Origin: Lentisphaeria bacterium UBA1791
GTDB taxonomy: Bacteria > Verrucomicrobiota > Lentisphaeria > Victivallales > Victivallaceae
Reading direction: 5' to 3'
Length of the DNA: 64,000 nt
Assembly (NCBI GenBank): GCA_002314455.1
Contig: DCFZ01000029.1
Location: 1-64,000 of the forward strand
Shown one piece after another: positions 45,082-52,605 of the stretch (positions are counted from its first letter, which is position 1; each line of letters starts with the position of its first letter). The notes under the pieces were generated by a model. That model made no database searches, was not told the origin of the DNA, and was given only the letters and a program-made list of their open reading frames with translations. A program made the translations under genes and the position numbers.

Positions 45082-46151
45082 TGAACCCTTCCTCCCCCCC
45101 GACTTCCGGCGGCGACAGCCGCAATTACGGCATCGATCTGCTCCGTATGCTCGCGATGTATATGGTCTGCATGTTGCACTTCATCGGGCAAGGCGGCATC
45201 CTCTATGCGTCCAGAGCGTTCCCCCGCCAGCACGCCATTGCATGGAAATTTGAGATCGCGGCATTTTGCGCCGTCAACTGCTTCGCGCTGATTTCCGGCT
45301 ACGTCGGCAACCAGGCAAAATTCAAATACCGCAATCTTTTCCGGCTGTGGCTACAGGCGCTTTTTTACTCGGCGGGGATCGCGCTGATCTTTTATTTCGT
45401 CAAGCCGGGTTCGGTCGGCAAGATGGATCTCGTGCAGGCGTTTCTGCCTGTTTGCACCGGGGAATACTGGTATTTGACGGCGTACGCGTTGATGTTCTTT
45501 CTGATCCCGCAGATGAATTATTTGTTGCGGAATCAGGGAAAAAACGTTTTAAAGGCGATGCTTTGGACTTTTTTCGTCTTGTTTTCGCTTTTTTCCGTGA
45601 TCCCGATCGTCGAAACCATCACCAAAATCGTCGAACTCGGCTATTCCGCAATCTGGCTTGCCTATTTATACATGCTCGGCGGCTTCATCAAAATTTACGG
45701 CATCGGGGAACTGTTGACCTTTTCCGCGAAATTCAACTGGGAAAACACGTGGCTCTACCGTTTCTCCCCCAAAGTCCGTCATTGGGCGTGGATCGGCGTC
45801 TATATCCTCTGCATCAAGCTGGCGTATCTGGATGAGAAATTCGTCAATTACAATACGCCCTTTATTCTGATCGCCGCCGTCGCATTGCTGATGTTTTTTT
45901 CCCAGCTTAAAATCACGCACGGCAAAGCGATCATTGGCATGGCAAGTCCGCTGGCATTCAGCGTCTATCTGATCCAAAACCAACGTCAGATCTGGGAGTT
46001 CGTCTTTCAGGGAGCCTTTGTCCAGTGCGCAGGTTTGCCGGTATGGAAATTCCGACTGGCGCTATTGGGGATCCCGCTTGCGATCTACCTTGCGTGCTCG
46101 GCGATTGACTTTTTCCGCAAGCAACTCTTTCGATTGCTGAAGATCAACTGA
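45081..46151 (+). CDS. Acyltransferase 3 family integral membrane protein
   Basis: The 356-residue protein has about ten membrane helices. The opening YGIDLLRMLAMYMVCMLHFIGQGG contains the R and H of the acyltransferase-3 motif (RxxA...H). LTAYALMFFLIPQMNYLLRN and AFSVYLIQNQRQIW are also typical. Such enzymes acetylate or acylate extracytoplasmic sugars and exported polymers. The ATG overlaps the HlyD-type stop by one base (TAATG), so the modified product is probably what the ABC/HlyD pair exports. Confidence 0.88.
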   Translation: MNPSSPPTSGGDSRNYGIDLLRMLAMYMVCMLHFIGQGGILYASRAFPRQHAIAWKFEIAAFCAVNCFALISGYVGNQAKFKYRNLFRLWLQALFYSAGIALIFYFVKPGSVGKMDLVQAFLPVCTGEYWYLTAYALMFFLIPQMNYLLRNQGKNVLKAMLWTFFVLFSLFSVIPIVETITKIVELGYSAIWLAYLYMLGGFIKIYGIGELLTFSAKFNWENTWLYRFSPKVRHWAWIGVYILCIKLAYLDEKFVNYNTPFILIAAVALLMFFSQLKITHGKAIIGMASPLAFSVYLIQNQRQIWEFVFQGAFVQCAGLPVWKFRLALLGIPLAIYLACSAIDFFRKQLFRLLKIN

Positions 46152-46161
46152 TCGGTTGGAT

Positions 46162-47064
46162 TCATCCGCGCGGGTGAAACATCTTGTGCACGGCGAGAAG
46201 CTTGCTCTTGTCGACGTGCGTGTAGATTTCGGTCGTCGCGATGTCGGCGTGACCGAGCATTTCCTGAATGACGCGCAGATCGGCGCCGTGGCTCAACAAA
46301 TGGCTGGCAAAGCTGTGGCGCAACGTGTGAGGATGGATGTTTTTGTCAATGCCGGAAATCTGCGCCGCCTGCTTGACGACCTGCCAGATGCGTTCGCGGT
46401 CGAGCGGTTTCCCGTTGTGCGAAAGAAACAGTTTGGGCGACGGCGCATGATCGCCCTGCAGATCGCGCCGGGCGCATTCGATGTAGCGGCGCAACAGCCG
46501 CAATGCGGGCGCGCCGACCGGGACAATCCGCGTCTTGGTGCCCTTGCCGGTGACCCGCAGCAATTCGCTCTCGAAGTCGATTGCATTGAGCGGCAGATTC
46601 GCCGCTTCGGAAACGCGGAGCCCCGAACTGTAAAGCAATTCCAGAATCGCACGGTTGCGCAGTTCCAGCGGATCGCCGGTGCGCCCGGAATAGGCGTTGA
46701 GAAGCCGGTCGACCTCCTCCTCGCTGAGGAAATCGGGCAACATTTTCCACAACTTCGGCGAATCGACCAGCTCCGCGCAATCACAGGTGATCTTGCCTTC
46801 CGACGCGAGAAAGCGGAAAAGCATTTTGAGCGAGATCAGATGGCGCGCCGTCGTCGTCGAGACCGCGCCGCGTTCGCGCAGATCGTCGAGGTAGTCGAGC
46901 AGTGTATCGTAATTTGCCTGACCGAATTCCGTCATGCCGCGCGCGGCGAGAAATTTCGCGACGTCGGCGAGATCGCGGCGGTACGCCGCCGTCGTGTTGG
47001 CGCTCAAATTGCGTTCGAGCGTCAAATATTCGACAAAAAACTGAATGTCGGCGGCAAAACTCAT
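46162..47064 (-). CDS. xerC: Tyrosine recombinase XerC/XerD
   Basis: Xer recombinases resolve chromosome dimers at dif with FtsK. The 300-residue protein has an N-terminal SAM-like core-binding domain (FVEYLTLERNLSANTTAAYRRDL) and a catalytic domain with Arg in SGLRVSEAANL, Lys in GKGTKTRIVP, His-x-x-Arg in HTLRHSFASHLL, His in LGHADIATTEIY and the nucleophile Tyr in IYTHV. ATG 47064 overlaps the previous stop (ATGA); a frame to 47100 lies upstream. XerC and XerD cannot be separated here. No integrative element surrounds it, so it is a housekeeping copy. Confidence 0.9.
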   Translation of the reverse strand: MSFAADIQFFVEYLTLERNLSANTTAAYRRDLADVAKFLAARGMTEFGQANYDTLLDYLDDLRERGAVSTTTARHLISLKMLFRFLASEGKITCDCAELVDSPKLWKMLPDFLSEEEVDRLLNAYSGRTGDPLELRNRAILELLYSSGLRVSEAANLPLNAIDFESELLRVTGKGTKTRIVPVGAPALRLLRRYIECARRDLQGDHAPSPKLFLSHNGKPLDRERIWQVVKQAAQISGIDKNIHPHTLRHSFASHLLSHGADLRVIQEMLGHADIATTEIYTHVDKSKLLAVHKMFHPRG

Positions 47065-47774
47065 TGCAACGTCGTACCGTACCTGCCGTAACGGTGGCAC
47101 TCGCTCAAATAGGCGACCGCTTCTTCGGCGGTGTCGACCAGATGACAGATGAGAAGATCCTCCTCGTCGATCTTTTTCGAGGCGAGCACGGAGCGGTTGA
47201 GCCAGTCGGCAAAGCCTTTCCAGAATTTTTTGCCGACAAAGATCACGGGGATCAGATTGATCTTTTGCGTCTGCGCCATCGTCAGAACTTCGCTGAATTC
47301 GTCGATCGTGCCGTAGCCGCCGGGGTAGACGATGATCGCCGACGAATACTTGAGAAACGCGAGTTTCCGCAGGAAAAAGTAACGGAAATAAAGCGACTGC
47401 GTCTGATAGGGATTGGGCGTTTGCTCCATCGGCAGACGGATGTTCAAGCCGATGGTCTTGCCGCCCGCATCAAAGGCACCGCGGCACGCCGCTTCCATAA
47501 TGCCGGGACCGCCGCCGGTGATGACGCCGTAGCCCTCTTTGGTGAGCAGTTCGCCGCAACGGTAGGCGGACTTGTACTCGTCGGAGTCGGGGAGCGTGCG
47601 CGCCGAGCCGAAAACGGCAACCATCATCCGGTCGAGGTTGGAAAGCGAATCAAACGATTCGATCATTTCCCCCATCATCCGCAGGACGCGCCAGCTGTCG
47701 GTTACCGCCGTCCCCGAGCCGTCGAACAAATTGCAGTTACAACGGATCGGTTTTTTGATTTTTTCGTCGCTCAT
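47061..47774 (-). CDS. LOG-family (TIGR00730-type) Rossmann-fold protein
   Basis: The 237-residue protein has the phosphoribohydrolase motifs VITGGGPGIMEAACRGAF and YPGGYGTIDEFSEVL (P-G-G-x-G-T-x-x-E). LOG proteins release cytokinin-like bases from nucleotide 5'-monophosphates; in bacteria many are poorly defined nucleotide hydrolases, often mislabelled lysine decarboxylase. GAGAGG before ATG 47774 decides the start over a TTG six bases upstream. It lies between lpxB and xerC in one operon. Confidence 0.85.
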   Translation of the reverse strand: MSDEKIKKPIRCNCNLFDGSGTAVTDSWRVLRMMGEMIESFDSLSNLDRMMVAVFGSARTLPDSDEYKSAYRCGELLTKEGYGVITGGGPGIMEAACRGAFDAGGKTIGLNIRLPMEQTPNPYQTQSLYFRYFFLRKLAFLKYSSAIIVYPGGYGTIDEFSEVLTMAQTQKINLIPVIFVGKKFWKGFADWLNRSVLASKKIDEEDLLICHLVDTAEEAVAYLSECHRYGRYGTTLQ

Positions 47775-47784
47775 ACTCAACCTC

Positions 47785-48948
47785 TCATTTTAAGATGGCA
47801 TTCAAACAGACTGTCGCCGCCTGCATGGCGGCGTCGCCGCCGTCGCCCGCAAGCGATGCGCGTATCTGCAGTAAATCGTTTTCGACCTCGGCGCGGCGGA
47901 CGCCGCCCGGCAGGATCTTTTCCGTTTCGGGGATGATGCGGTAAGGTGCGAACCGGTACTGGAGCAACTCCTTGTAGATTTCCTTGTTGGCGATGATGTT
48001 GGGCATCACGAAAAAGCCGCGGTAAAGCTTGACCAGCACGGCGGCGATCAGCAAGGTGAAGTAATTGAGCTTGTACCCGACGACCAGCGGGATTCCTGAA
48101 ATCGCCGCTTCGACCGTCACGGTGCCGCTGGCGGCGATCCCCGTCCCCGCCTTGCGGAGCCAGTATCCGGTATCGCCGACCGTGACCGAAATTTCCGGCA
48201 GATCAGGATGTTTTTTACGGAATTTTCCGATCGTTTTGCGGCAGAAATCGGCGACGTATTCACGCGGTGCCGACAAATGGAAACGCAAATTGGGATGCTG
48301 TTTCGCGATCAAGACCGCAGAACGGAGCATTGGAACGAGCAACCGGGTAATCTCCGACTTGCGGCTGCCCGGCAACAACAGAAAATCGTCGGGATCGCGC
48401 ACGAGATCGGGCGTTGCGGCGGCGCGTTCGTCGACGATGTTGATCAGGGGGTGGCCGACGAATTTCGCCGGATAATTTGCCACTTCGCGGTAAAAATCAG
48501 CTTCAAAGGGAAAGATCACCATGATCTCGGAACAGATCTTCGTCAATACGGGGATCCGTTTTTTGCCCCACACCCACACCTGCGGCGAGATGTACCAGAT
48601 GACCTTGATGCCGCGTTTGTACATCGCCTTGGCAAAGCGCAAGTTGAAACCGGGGTAATCGATCAGGATCACAACATCGGGGCGTTCCTCCTCGGCGAGC
48701 TTGACCAGTTTGCGGAAAATTTTCACAAACGTGAAAAGCATTTTGGCGACCTCAAAGATCCCCATCACGCCGAGTTCCGTTGAATCGACTTTGACCGGGA
48801 TCCCCGCTTCGATCATCTTGGCGCCGCCCATACCGGAAAGAGAAATTTCCTCACCGCGCGCGGCGCCGAGTTTTTTCAATGCAACGCCGAGCCGGGCTCC
48901 ATACAAATCGCCGGAAGATTCCCCGGCCATGATCCAGATTTTTTTCAT
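47785..48948 (-). CDS. lpxB: Lipid-A-disaccharide synthase
   Basis: LpxB joins lipid X and UDP-diacylglucosamine, a committed lipid A step at the inner membrane. The 387-residue GT19 protein has IWIMAGESSGDLYGA at the start, then GMGG, DYPGFNLRFAK, YISPQVWVWG, FVGHPL and LLPGSRKSEI, and GTVTVEAAISGIPLVVGYK. It demonstrates lipid A synthesis in the host, together with lpxD downstream in the window. Confidence 0.96.
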   Translation of the reverse strand: MKKIWIMAGESSGDLYGARLGVALKKLGAARGEEISLSGMGGAKMIEAGIPVKVDSTELGVMGIFEVAKMLFTFVKIFRKLVKLAEEERPDVVILIDYPGFNLRFAKAMYKRGIKVIWYISPQVWVWGKKRIPVLTKICSEIMVIFPFEADFYREVANYPAKFVGHPLINIVDERAAATPDLVRDPDDFLLLPGSRKSEITRLLVPMLRSAVLIAKQHPNLRFHLSAPREYVADFCRKTIGKFRKKHPDLPEISVTVGDTGYWLRKAGTGIAASGTVTVEAAISGIPLVVGYKLNYFTLLIAAVLVKLYRGFFVMPNIIANKEIYKELLQYRFAPYRIIPETEKILPGGVRRAEVENDLLQIRASLAGDGGDAAMQAATVCLNAILK

Positions 48949-48983
48949 TTCGTTGATTTCGTTGCCTATTGCTGCTGTTTCAC

Positions 48984-49015
48984 TGCCGGAGCGGAGTTTT
49001 TATCCCGTTCCGGCA
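48984..49015 (-). terminator. Hairpin between rubrerythrin and lpxB
   Basis: TGCCGGA (48984-48990) pairs with TCCGGCA (49009-49015), with a further CGG/CCG inside. It lies just after the rubrerythrin stop at 49030 and before lpxB. There is no clear T-run. Confidence 0.45.
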
Positions 49016-49029
49016 CGTCGAAAAGCCAA

Positions 49030-49566
49030 TTAAAAATTATCTGCTTCCAGCTGGAAATAAGCTCTCGGGTGTTTGCAGGCGGGGCAGACTTCCGGAGCCT
49101 GATCGCCGATGTAAACGTGGCCGCAGTTGCGGCATTCCCAGCGGCGTTCACCGACCTTGACCCAGACTTCGCCTTTTTCGATGTTGGCGGCGAGCTTGCG
49201 GTAACGCTCCTCGTGGCGTTTTTCGATCGCGGCGATCAGGCGCATCTGCGCGGCGAGGTCGTGATAGCCCTCGGCGTCGGCTTCGTCGGCGAAATTCTTG
49301 TACATCGAAGTCCATTCCTCGTTTTCACCCGCGGCGGCGGCGAGCAAGTTGGAAAGGGTGTCCTGAATGCCGTCCAACTCCTTGAACCAGAGCTTGGCGT
49401 GTTCCTTTTCGTTGTCGGCAGTCTGCTGAAAGATCGCGGCGATCTGCTCGTAGCCCTCTTTTTTCGCCTTGCTGGCGAAATAAGTGTACTTGTTGCGCGC
49501 CTGGGATTCACCGGCAAATGCGTAAGCAAGATTTTTGGCGGTCTTGGAATTGGGATCGATCTTCAT
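49030..49566 (-). CDS. rbr: Rubrerythrin
   Basis: Rubrerythrin reduces peroxide in anaerobes. The 178-residue protein has the diiron four-helix bundle (YAFAGESQARNKYTYFAS; QTADNEKEHAKLW; EADAEGYHDLA; IAAIEKRHEERY), with the E-x-x-R and E-K-E-H ligands. A C-terminal rubredoxin-like site is formed by WECRNCGHVY and CPACKHPRAYF. AAGGAG precedes ATG 49566, which overlaps the truA stop. Its presence supports an anaerobic host. Confidence 0.96.
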   Translation of the reverse strand: MKIDPNSKTAKNLAYAFAGESQARNKYTYFASKAKKEGYEQIAAIFQQTADNEKEHAKLWFKELDGIQDTLSNLLAAAAGENEEWTSMYKNFADEADAEGYHDLAAQMRLIAAIEKRHEERYRKLAANIEKGEVWVKVGERRWECRNCGHVYIGDQAPEVCPACKHPRAYFQLEADNF

Positions 49567-50453
49567 TTTCTATCTCCTTGGTCCGTTGACGGGCTTTCCT
49601 GCCCGAAAATTTCCGTGCGGTCGGGTGCGCCGAATTCGAGAAACGGCAGCGTTTTCAAATGGAAATTCTGCAATGCCGCGTCGTCGTAAAAGACGCGCAT
49701 CAGAAACAATCCGTTGGGCGGCGCCGTTTCCGGCGCGGCGAGGCGGTTTTTCGCTTCCAGAATGCGGCGGACGTCCGCGGGTGCGAGCTTGCCCGCCCCC
49801 GCCCATTCCAGCGTCCCCATCAGACAGCGGATCATTTTGTACAAAAAGCCGTTGCCGACAAACGTCACCGCGATCAGATCGCCAAAGGTGTCGACTTCGA
49901 TGCGGTAGATCGTGCGCACGGCGTCGTCGATCTCGCGCCGTTCGACGACGAAACTCGAGTAATCGTGCGTGCCTGTCAGCACCTGCGCGGCGTCGTAGAT
50001 CAATTTCGGATCCATATGGTGGATCGGGTGCCACGCGTAACGGTCGATGAAAGGCGATTCCGCGCCGTTGTTGATGAGGTAAGTATACGCCTTGCCGCGC
50101 GCGTCGAAGCGGGCGTTGAATTCAAGCGGAGCCTCCTCGATCATGCGCAATTTGATGTCGGGCGGCATCTGATGGTTGATCGCCTTCATCAATTTTTCGG
50201 GCGGAATGTCGGGCCGTTCGGGCACGAGGAAGCTGGCGACGAAGCCCTGTGCGTGGACACCGCGGTCGGTGCGGCTGCAACCGACGAGGTGAATTTCCTG
50301 ACGATCGTACAAGTTGGTGAGCTTTTTCTGGATCACCTCCTGGATCGCCAGCGAGTGTTTCTGTATCTGCCAGCCGCTGTACGCCGTGCCGTCGTACGAG
50401 ATGACGACGCGATAGCGTTTAAACGGGACAAACGGGGTATCTTCCAAGGTCAT
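49563..50453 (-). CDS. truA: tRNA pseudouridine(38-40) synthase TruA
   Basis: TruA makes pseudouridine at positions 38-40 of tRNA. The 296-residue protein has YDGTAYSGWQIQKHSLAIQEV at the start (two segments), the catalytic Asp in GCSRTDRGVHAQG near residue 64, and FNARFDARGKAYTY. GNGFLYKMIRCLMGTL lies near the end. Its ATG overlaps the hemW stop (ATGA). The C-terminal extension past the synthase core (about 270-296) is unusual and acidic. Confidence 0.96.
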   Translation of the reverse strand: MTLEDTPFVPFKRYRVVISYDGTAYSGWQIQKHSLAIQEVIQKKLTNLYDRQEIHLVGCSRTDRGVHAQGFVASFLVPERPDIPPEKLMKAINHQMPPDIKLRMIEEAPLEFNARFDARGKAYTYLINNGAESPFIDRYAWHPIHHMDPKLIYDAAQVLTGTHDYSSFVVERREIDDAVRTIYRIEVDTFGDLIAVTFVGNGFLYKMIRCLMGTLEWAGAGKLAPADVRRILEAKNRLAAPETAPPNGLFLMRVFYDDAALQNFHLKTLPFLEFGAPDRTEIFGQESPSTDQGDRK

Positions 50454-51538
50454 TCAAGCAGTTCCTCCGCAATCGTATTCCAATAGCGCAACCCCTTTTC
50501 GGAGAGTGCGATTTTCTGTTCCGTAATAAGTATAACGCCGGAGTAGCGATTTTGCAAATCGCGCGCGCGATTTTGACGCAAAATCCATGCGTCGGCATGC
50601 GGGACGCGCGTCCACATCTCGCGCGTCCACCCGCCGGTGGTACGCAAATTGACGGCAAAAATCTCGTTGAGCCGTTCGGTGATCGAAATGTGATCGAGCT
50701 CCGCAGGCGCACCGGCAAGCCACGCGGCAAAGTCGCCGACTTGCGTCATCCGGTCGACGCCGTCGAACCCGCTGGCGGCGGGACCGTAACCGCGCAACAG
50801 ACCGCCCCTCCATACGTTGACGTTGTGACGGCATTCCCCGCCGGGTTTGGCGTAATTGGAAATCTCATAGCGCGTCAAGCCGAGTTTTTCCCGGGCAAAC
50901 GTTGCGGTAAGTTCCCACAGATCGTCGGCGAGGTCGTCGTCGACGGGATAATTTCCGCCGAGGCGGCTCCCCTCCTCCGGCGTCAGGGCGTAGCAGGAAA
51001 GGTGATCGACCGGCAAGTCGGCGAGGAAATCGAATTCGTGCGCCCAACTCGCTTTGCTTTCGCCCGGCACGCCGTAAATGAGATCGCAATTAAAGTGGGG
51101 GAACTTCGCCTCGGAAATCAGCTTCAGGGCGCGTTGCAGTGCACCGTCGGAGCAAACGCGCCCGAGCCGGGTGCGCTTTTCGGCAAAAAAGCTCTGCACG
51201 CCGACACTGATGCGCGTCGCGAAATCCCGGATGAGAAAAATTTTTTCTTCGTCGAGCGTTTCCGGATTCGCCTCGATGGAGATCTCGCAATTTTCTGCCA
51301 GCGGGATCGCTTGCCGGATCAGGTCAAACAGCTTTTTCAAGCGCGGGGCGTCGAGCAAAGTCGGCGTGCCGCCGCCAAGATAAATCGTTTCGGCGCAAGG
51401 GTTTGCCGTTGCCGACAAAGTTTTTTCAAGATGCGTTAAATATGCGTCAAACTGCGCATTTTCCGGGTGCGGCAAACTGTAAAAGGCGCAGTAGGCGCAC
51501 TTCTGCCGGCAAAAAGGAATGTGAAAGTAGTAATTCAT
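50450..51538 (-). CDS. hemW: Radical SAM protein HemW (coproporphyrinogen III oxidase-like)
   Basis: The 362-residue protein has the radical-SAM cluster motif CRQKCAYC near the start, AETIYLGGGTPTLL, SIEANPETL, RISVGVQSF and FNCDLIYGVPGES, as in the HemN/HemW family. The HemW heme-binding motif HNxxYW reads HNVNVW, a departure at the Tyr. HemW inserts or carries heme rather than making it. ATG 51538 gives the family start; a frame back to 51574 runs into the promoter. It leads hemW-truA-rubrerythrin. Confidence 0.88.
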   Translation of the reverse strand: MNYYFHIPFCRQKCAYCAFYSLPHPENAQFDAYLTHLEKTLSATANPCAETIYLGGGTPTLLDAPRLKKLFDLIRQAIPLAENCEISIEANPETLDEEKIFLIRDFATRISVGVQSFFAEKRTRLGRVCSDGALQRALKLISEAKFPHFNCDLIYGVPGESKASWAHEFDFLADLPVDHLSCYALTPEEGSRLGGNYPVDDDLADDLWELTATFAREKLGLTRYEISNYAKPGGECRHNVNVWRGGLLRGYGPAASGFDGVDRMTQVGDFAAWLAGAPAELDHISITERLNEIFAVNLRTTGGWTREMWTRVPHADAWILRQNRARDLQNRYSGVILITEQKIALSEKGLRYWNTIAEELLE

Positions 51539-51545
51539 GGCATAT

Positions 51546-51574
51546 AAGATACCATAAAACTGATGGAAAATCAA
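51546..51574 (-). promoter_or_regulatory. Promoter that would make a leaderless hemW transcript
   Basis: Minus strand: TTGATT (51574-51569), 17-base spacer, TATCTT (51551-51546). The ATG of hemW begins only 8 bases after the -10, and there is no ribosome site between them. Confidence 0.5.
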
Positions 51575-52444
51575 TCAGTTTTGACGGCAGAAAAAGCGAA
51601 AAACGCACGTTGCGCAGTGCGACGCATCGGCGGGGAAATCGTCTTCATCGACGGTACCGTTTTCATGAATGAGCTGACTCATTTCCTCCACGTCGCGCCG
51701 GATGCCGCGCAAGACCTCGCTGACGTCGGCGTCGGCGCCGATCTCGGTAAAGGTTGCGCCGTCGCCCGCGAGGACGAAACTTCGCACCGTCTGCGGCGGC
51801 GCGCCCCACAATTTGGCGGCGGCGAATTTGCCGAGCACCGCGATCTCGTTGCCGGCATCGGTCGAAGCCGTATTTTCCAACAGCCAGATCTCGCCGGCGC
51901 GGCGCACCGCCAAGACCGGGACGAGAAAACATTTCAATTCGGCGATGGCAAGTTCCAGCGGCGATTCAATCGGGCGGCGGTCGCATTTCGGGATGTTGGA
52001 AAGCGCGCTCCATGCGTTGCGGGTGATCTCGCCGCAAAGGGCATCCAATAATGCGAGCATCCGGTGATGGACATTGCCTGCACTTTCCTCACCGGCGACC
52101 AGTTCAAGCAACGTGACGCGGTTGTCGTTGGCGAGCATCCGGGAAAATTCCCATTCGGCGCGCCGCGCCGCAAGCGGGAAAAGTTCCAATGTTTCCGCAG
52201 GAGCTTCATCGTCCTGCGCCGCGTAAAAACTTTCGCGCATCGCAAAGTTGGCGATGCGCCGCACGAATTCGGCGAGCGGGATCAATCTTTTCGCGGCGTA
52301 GAATTCGCGCACCGGTTGCGGCGATGCGAGATCAAAACCGCCCCGGGCGGCGTAGTAGTACAAAAAGTATTTCCGGCGGCACGTCCGCCAGTAACGGCGG
52401 CGGCGCACGCTCCAGAAGAAGTCGGTCGACTGCGTTGAGATCAT
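51575..52444 (-). CDS. Cas4/AddB-like Fe-S PD-(D/E)XK protein, apparently degenerate
   Basis: The 289-residue protein shows one N-terminal Cys (YWRTCRRKYFLYYY, Cys22) and a C-terminal CX2CX5C cluster (CATCVFRFFC; Cys277, 280, 286). This is the 4Fe-4S arrangement of Cas4 and AddB-type nucleases. The expected D...(D/E)xK core region reads VPVLAVRRAGEIWLLENTAS, without a clear Asp/Lys pair, so catalysis may be lost. No CRISPR or recBCD-like genes are adjacent. ATG 52444 is the best internal start; the frame is open to a TTG at 52534 through an Arg/Gly-rich stretch that looks non-coding. The exact family is uncertain. Confidence 0.6.
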   Translation of the reverse strand: MISTQSTDFFWSVRRRRYWRTCRRKYFLYYYAARGGFDLASPQPVREFYAAKRLIPLAEFVRRIANFAMRESFYAAQDDEAPAETLELFPLAARRAEWEFSRMLANDNRVTLLELVAGEESAGNVHHRMLALLDALCGEITRNAWSALSNIPKCDRRPIESPLELAIAELKCFLVPVLAVRRAGEIWLLENTASTDAGNEIAVLGKFAAAKLWGAPPQTVRSFVLAGDGATFTEIGADADVSEVLRGIRRDVEEMSQLIHENGTVDEDDFPADASHCATCVFRFFCRQN

Positions 52445-52449
52445 CGTCT

Positions 52450-52527
52450 TTACCACAGATCGGATGGGAAAAGTTTTTCGACGTCCGCCGCCGCGACGGC
52501 GAGAAATACCGGATTGAGCAAATTCAT
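52450..52527 (-). CDS. Possible 25-residue leader ORF
   Basis: ATG 52527 follows AAAGG by 7 bases. The ORF encodes a 25-residue peptide beginning MNLLNPVFLAVAAADVEKLF and ends at TAA 52452-52450, five bases before the ATG of the Cas4-like gene. Its composition is more protein-like than the Arg/Gly-rich frame of the main ORF over the same bases. It may be a leader peptide or the true start of a frameshifted gene. Confidence 0.4.
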   Translation of the reverse strand: MNLLNPVFLAVAAADVEKLFPSDLW

Positions 52528-52547
52528 AATTCAACCTTTTTTTCCAT
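52524..52547 (-). CDS. Possible 7-residue upstream ORF
   Basis: AGGAGT 8 bases upstream is the best ribosome site in this leader. The ORF reads MEKKVEL and its TGA overlaps the ATG at 52527 (ATGA). It contains a run of seven A, where a one-base slip would join it to the frame of the Cas4-like gene. Confidence 0.3.
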   Translation of the reverse strand: MEKKVEL

Positions 52548-52567
52548 CGTTCCGACTCCTCTCTATG

Positions 52568-52595
52568 AATATAGCTGGCTCGGTGGAAAAATCAA
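52568..52595 (-). promoter_or_regulatory. Promoter of the Cas4-like gene
   Basis: Minus strand: TTGATT (52595-52590), 16-base spacer, TATATT (52573-52568), just after the glycosyltransferase stop (52606). It separates this gene from the upstream operon. Confidence 0.65.
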
Positions 52596-52605
52596 ATTTT
52601 TCTGC

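Noticed and set aside
46162..47064. Xer recombinase as a sign of an integrated mobile element
   Set aside because: It lies in an operon with lpxB and a LOG protein, has housekeeping XerC/D motifs, and no att-like repeats, transposase or phage genes surround it.
47061..47774. Lysine decarboxylase
   Set aside because: The PGGxGTxxE and GGGPGIMEA motifs are those of LOG phosphoribohydrolases; the decarboxylase name is a historical misannotation.
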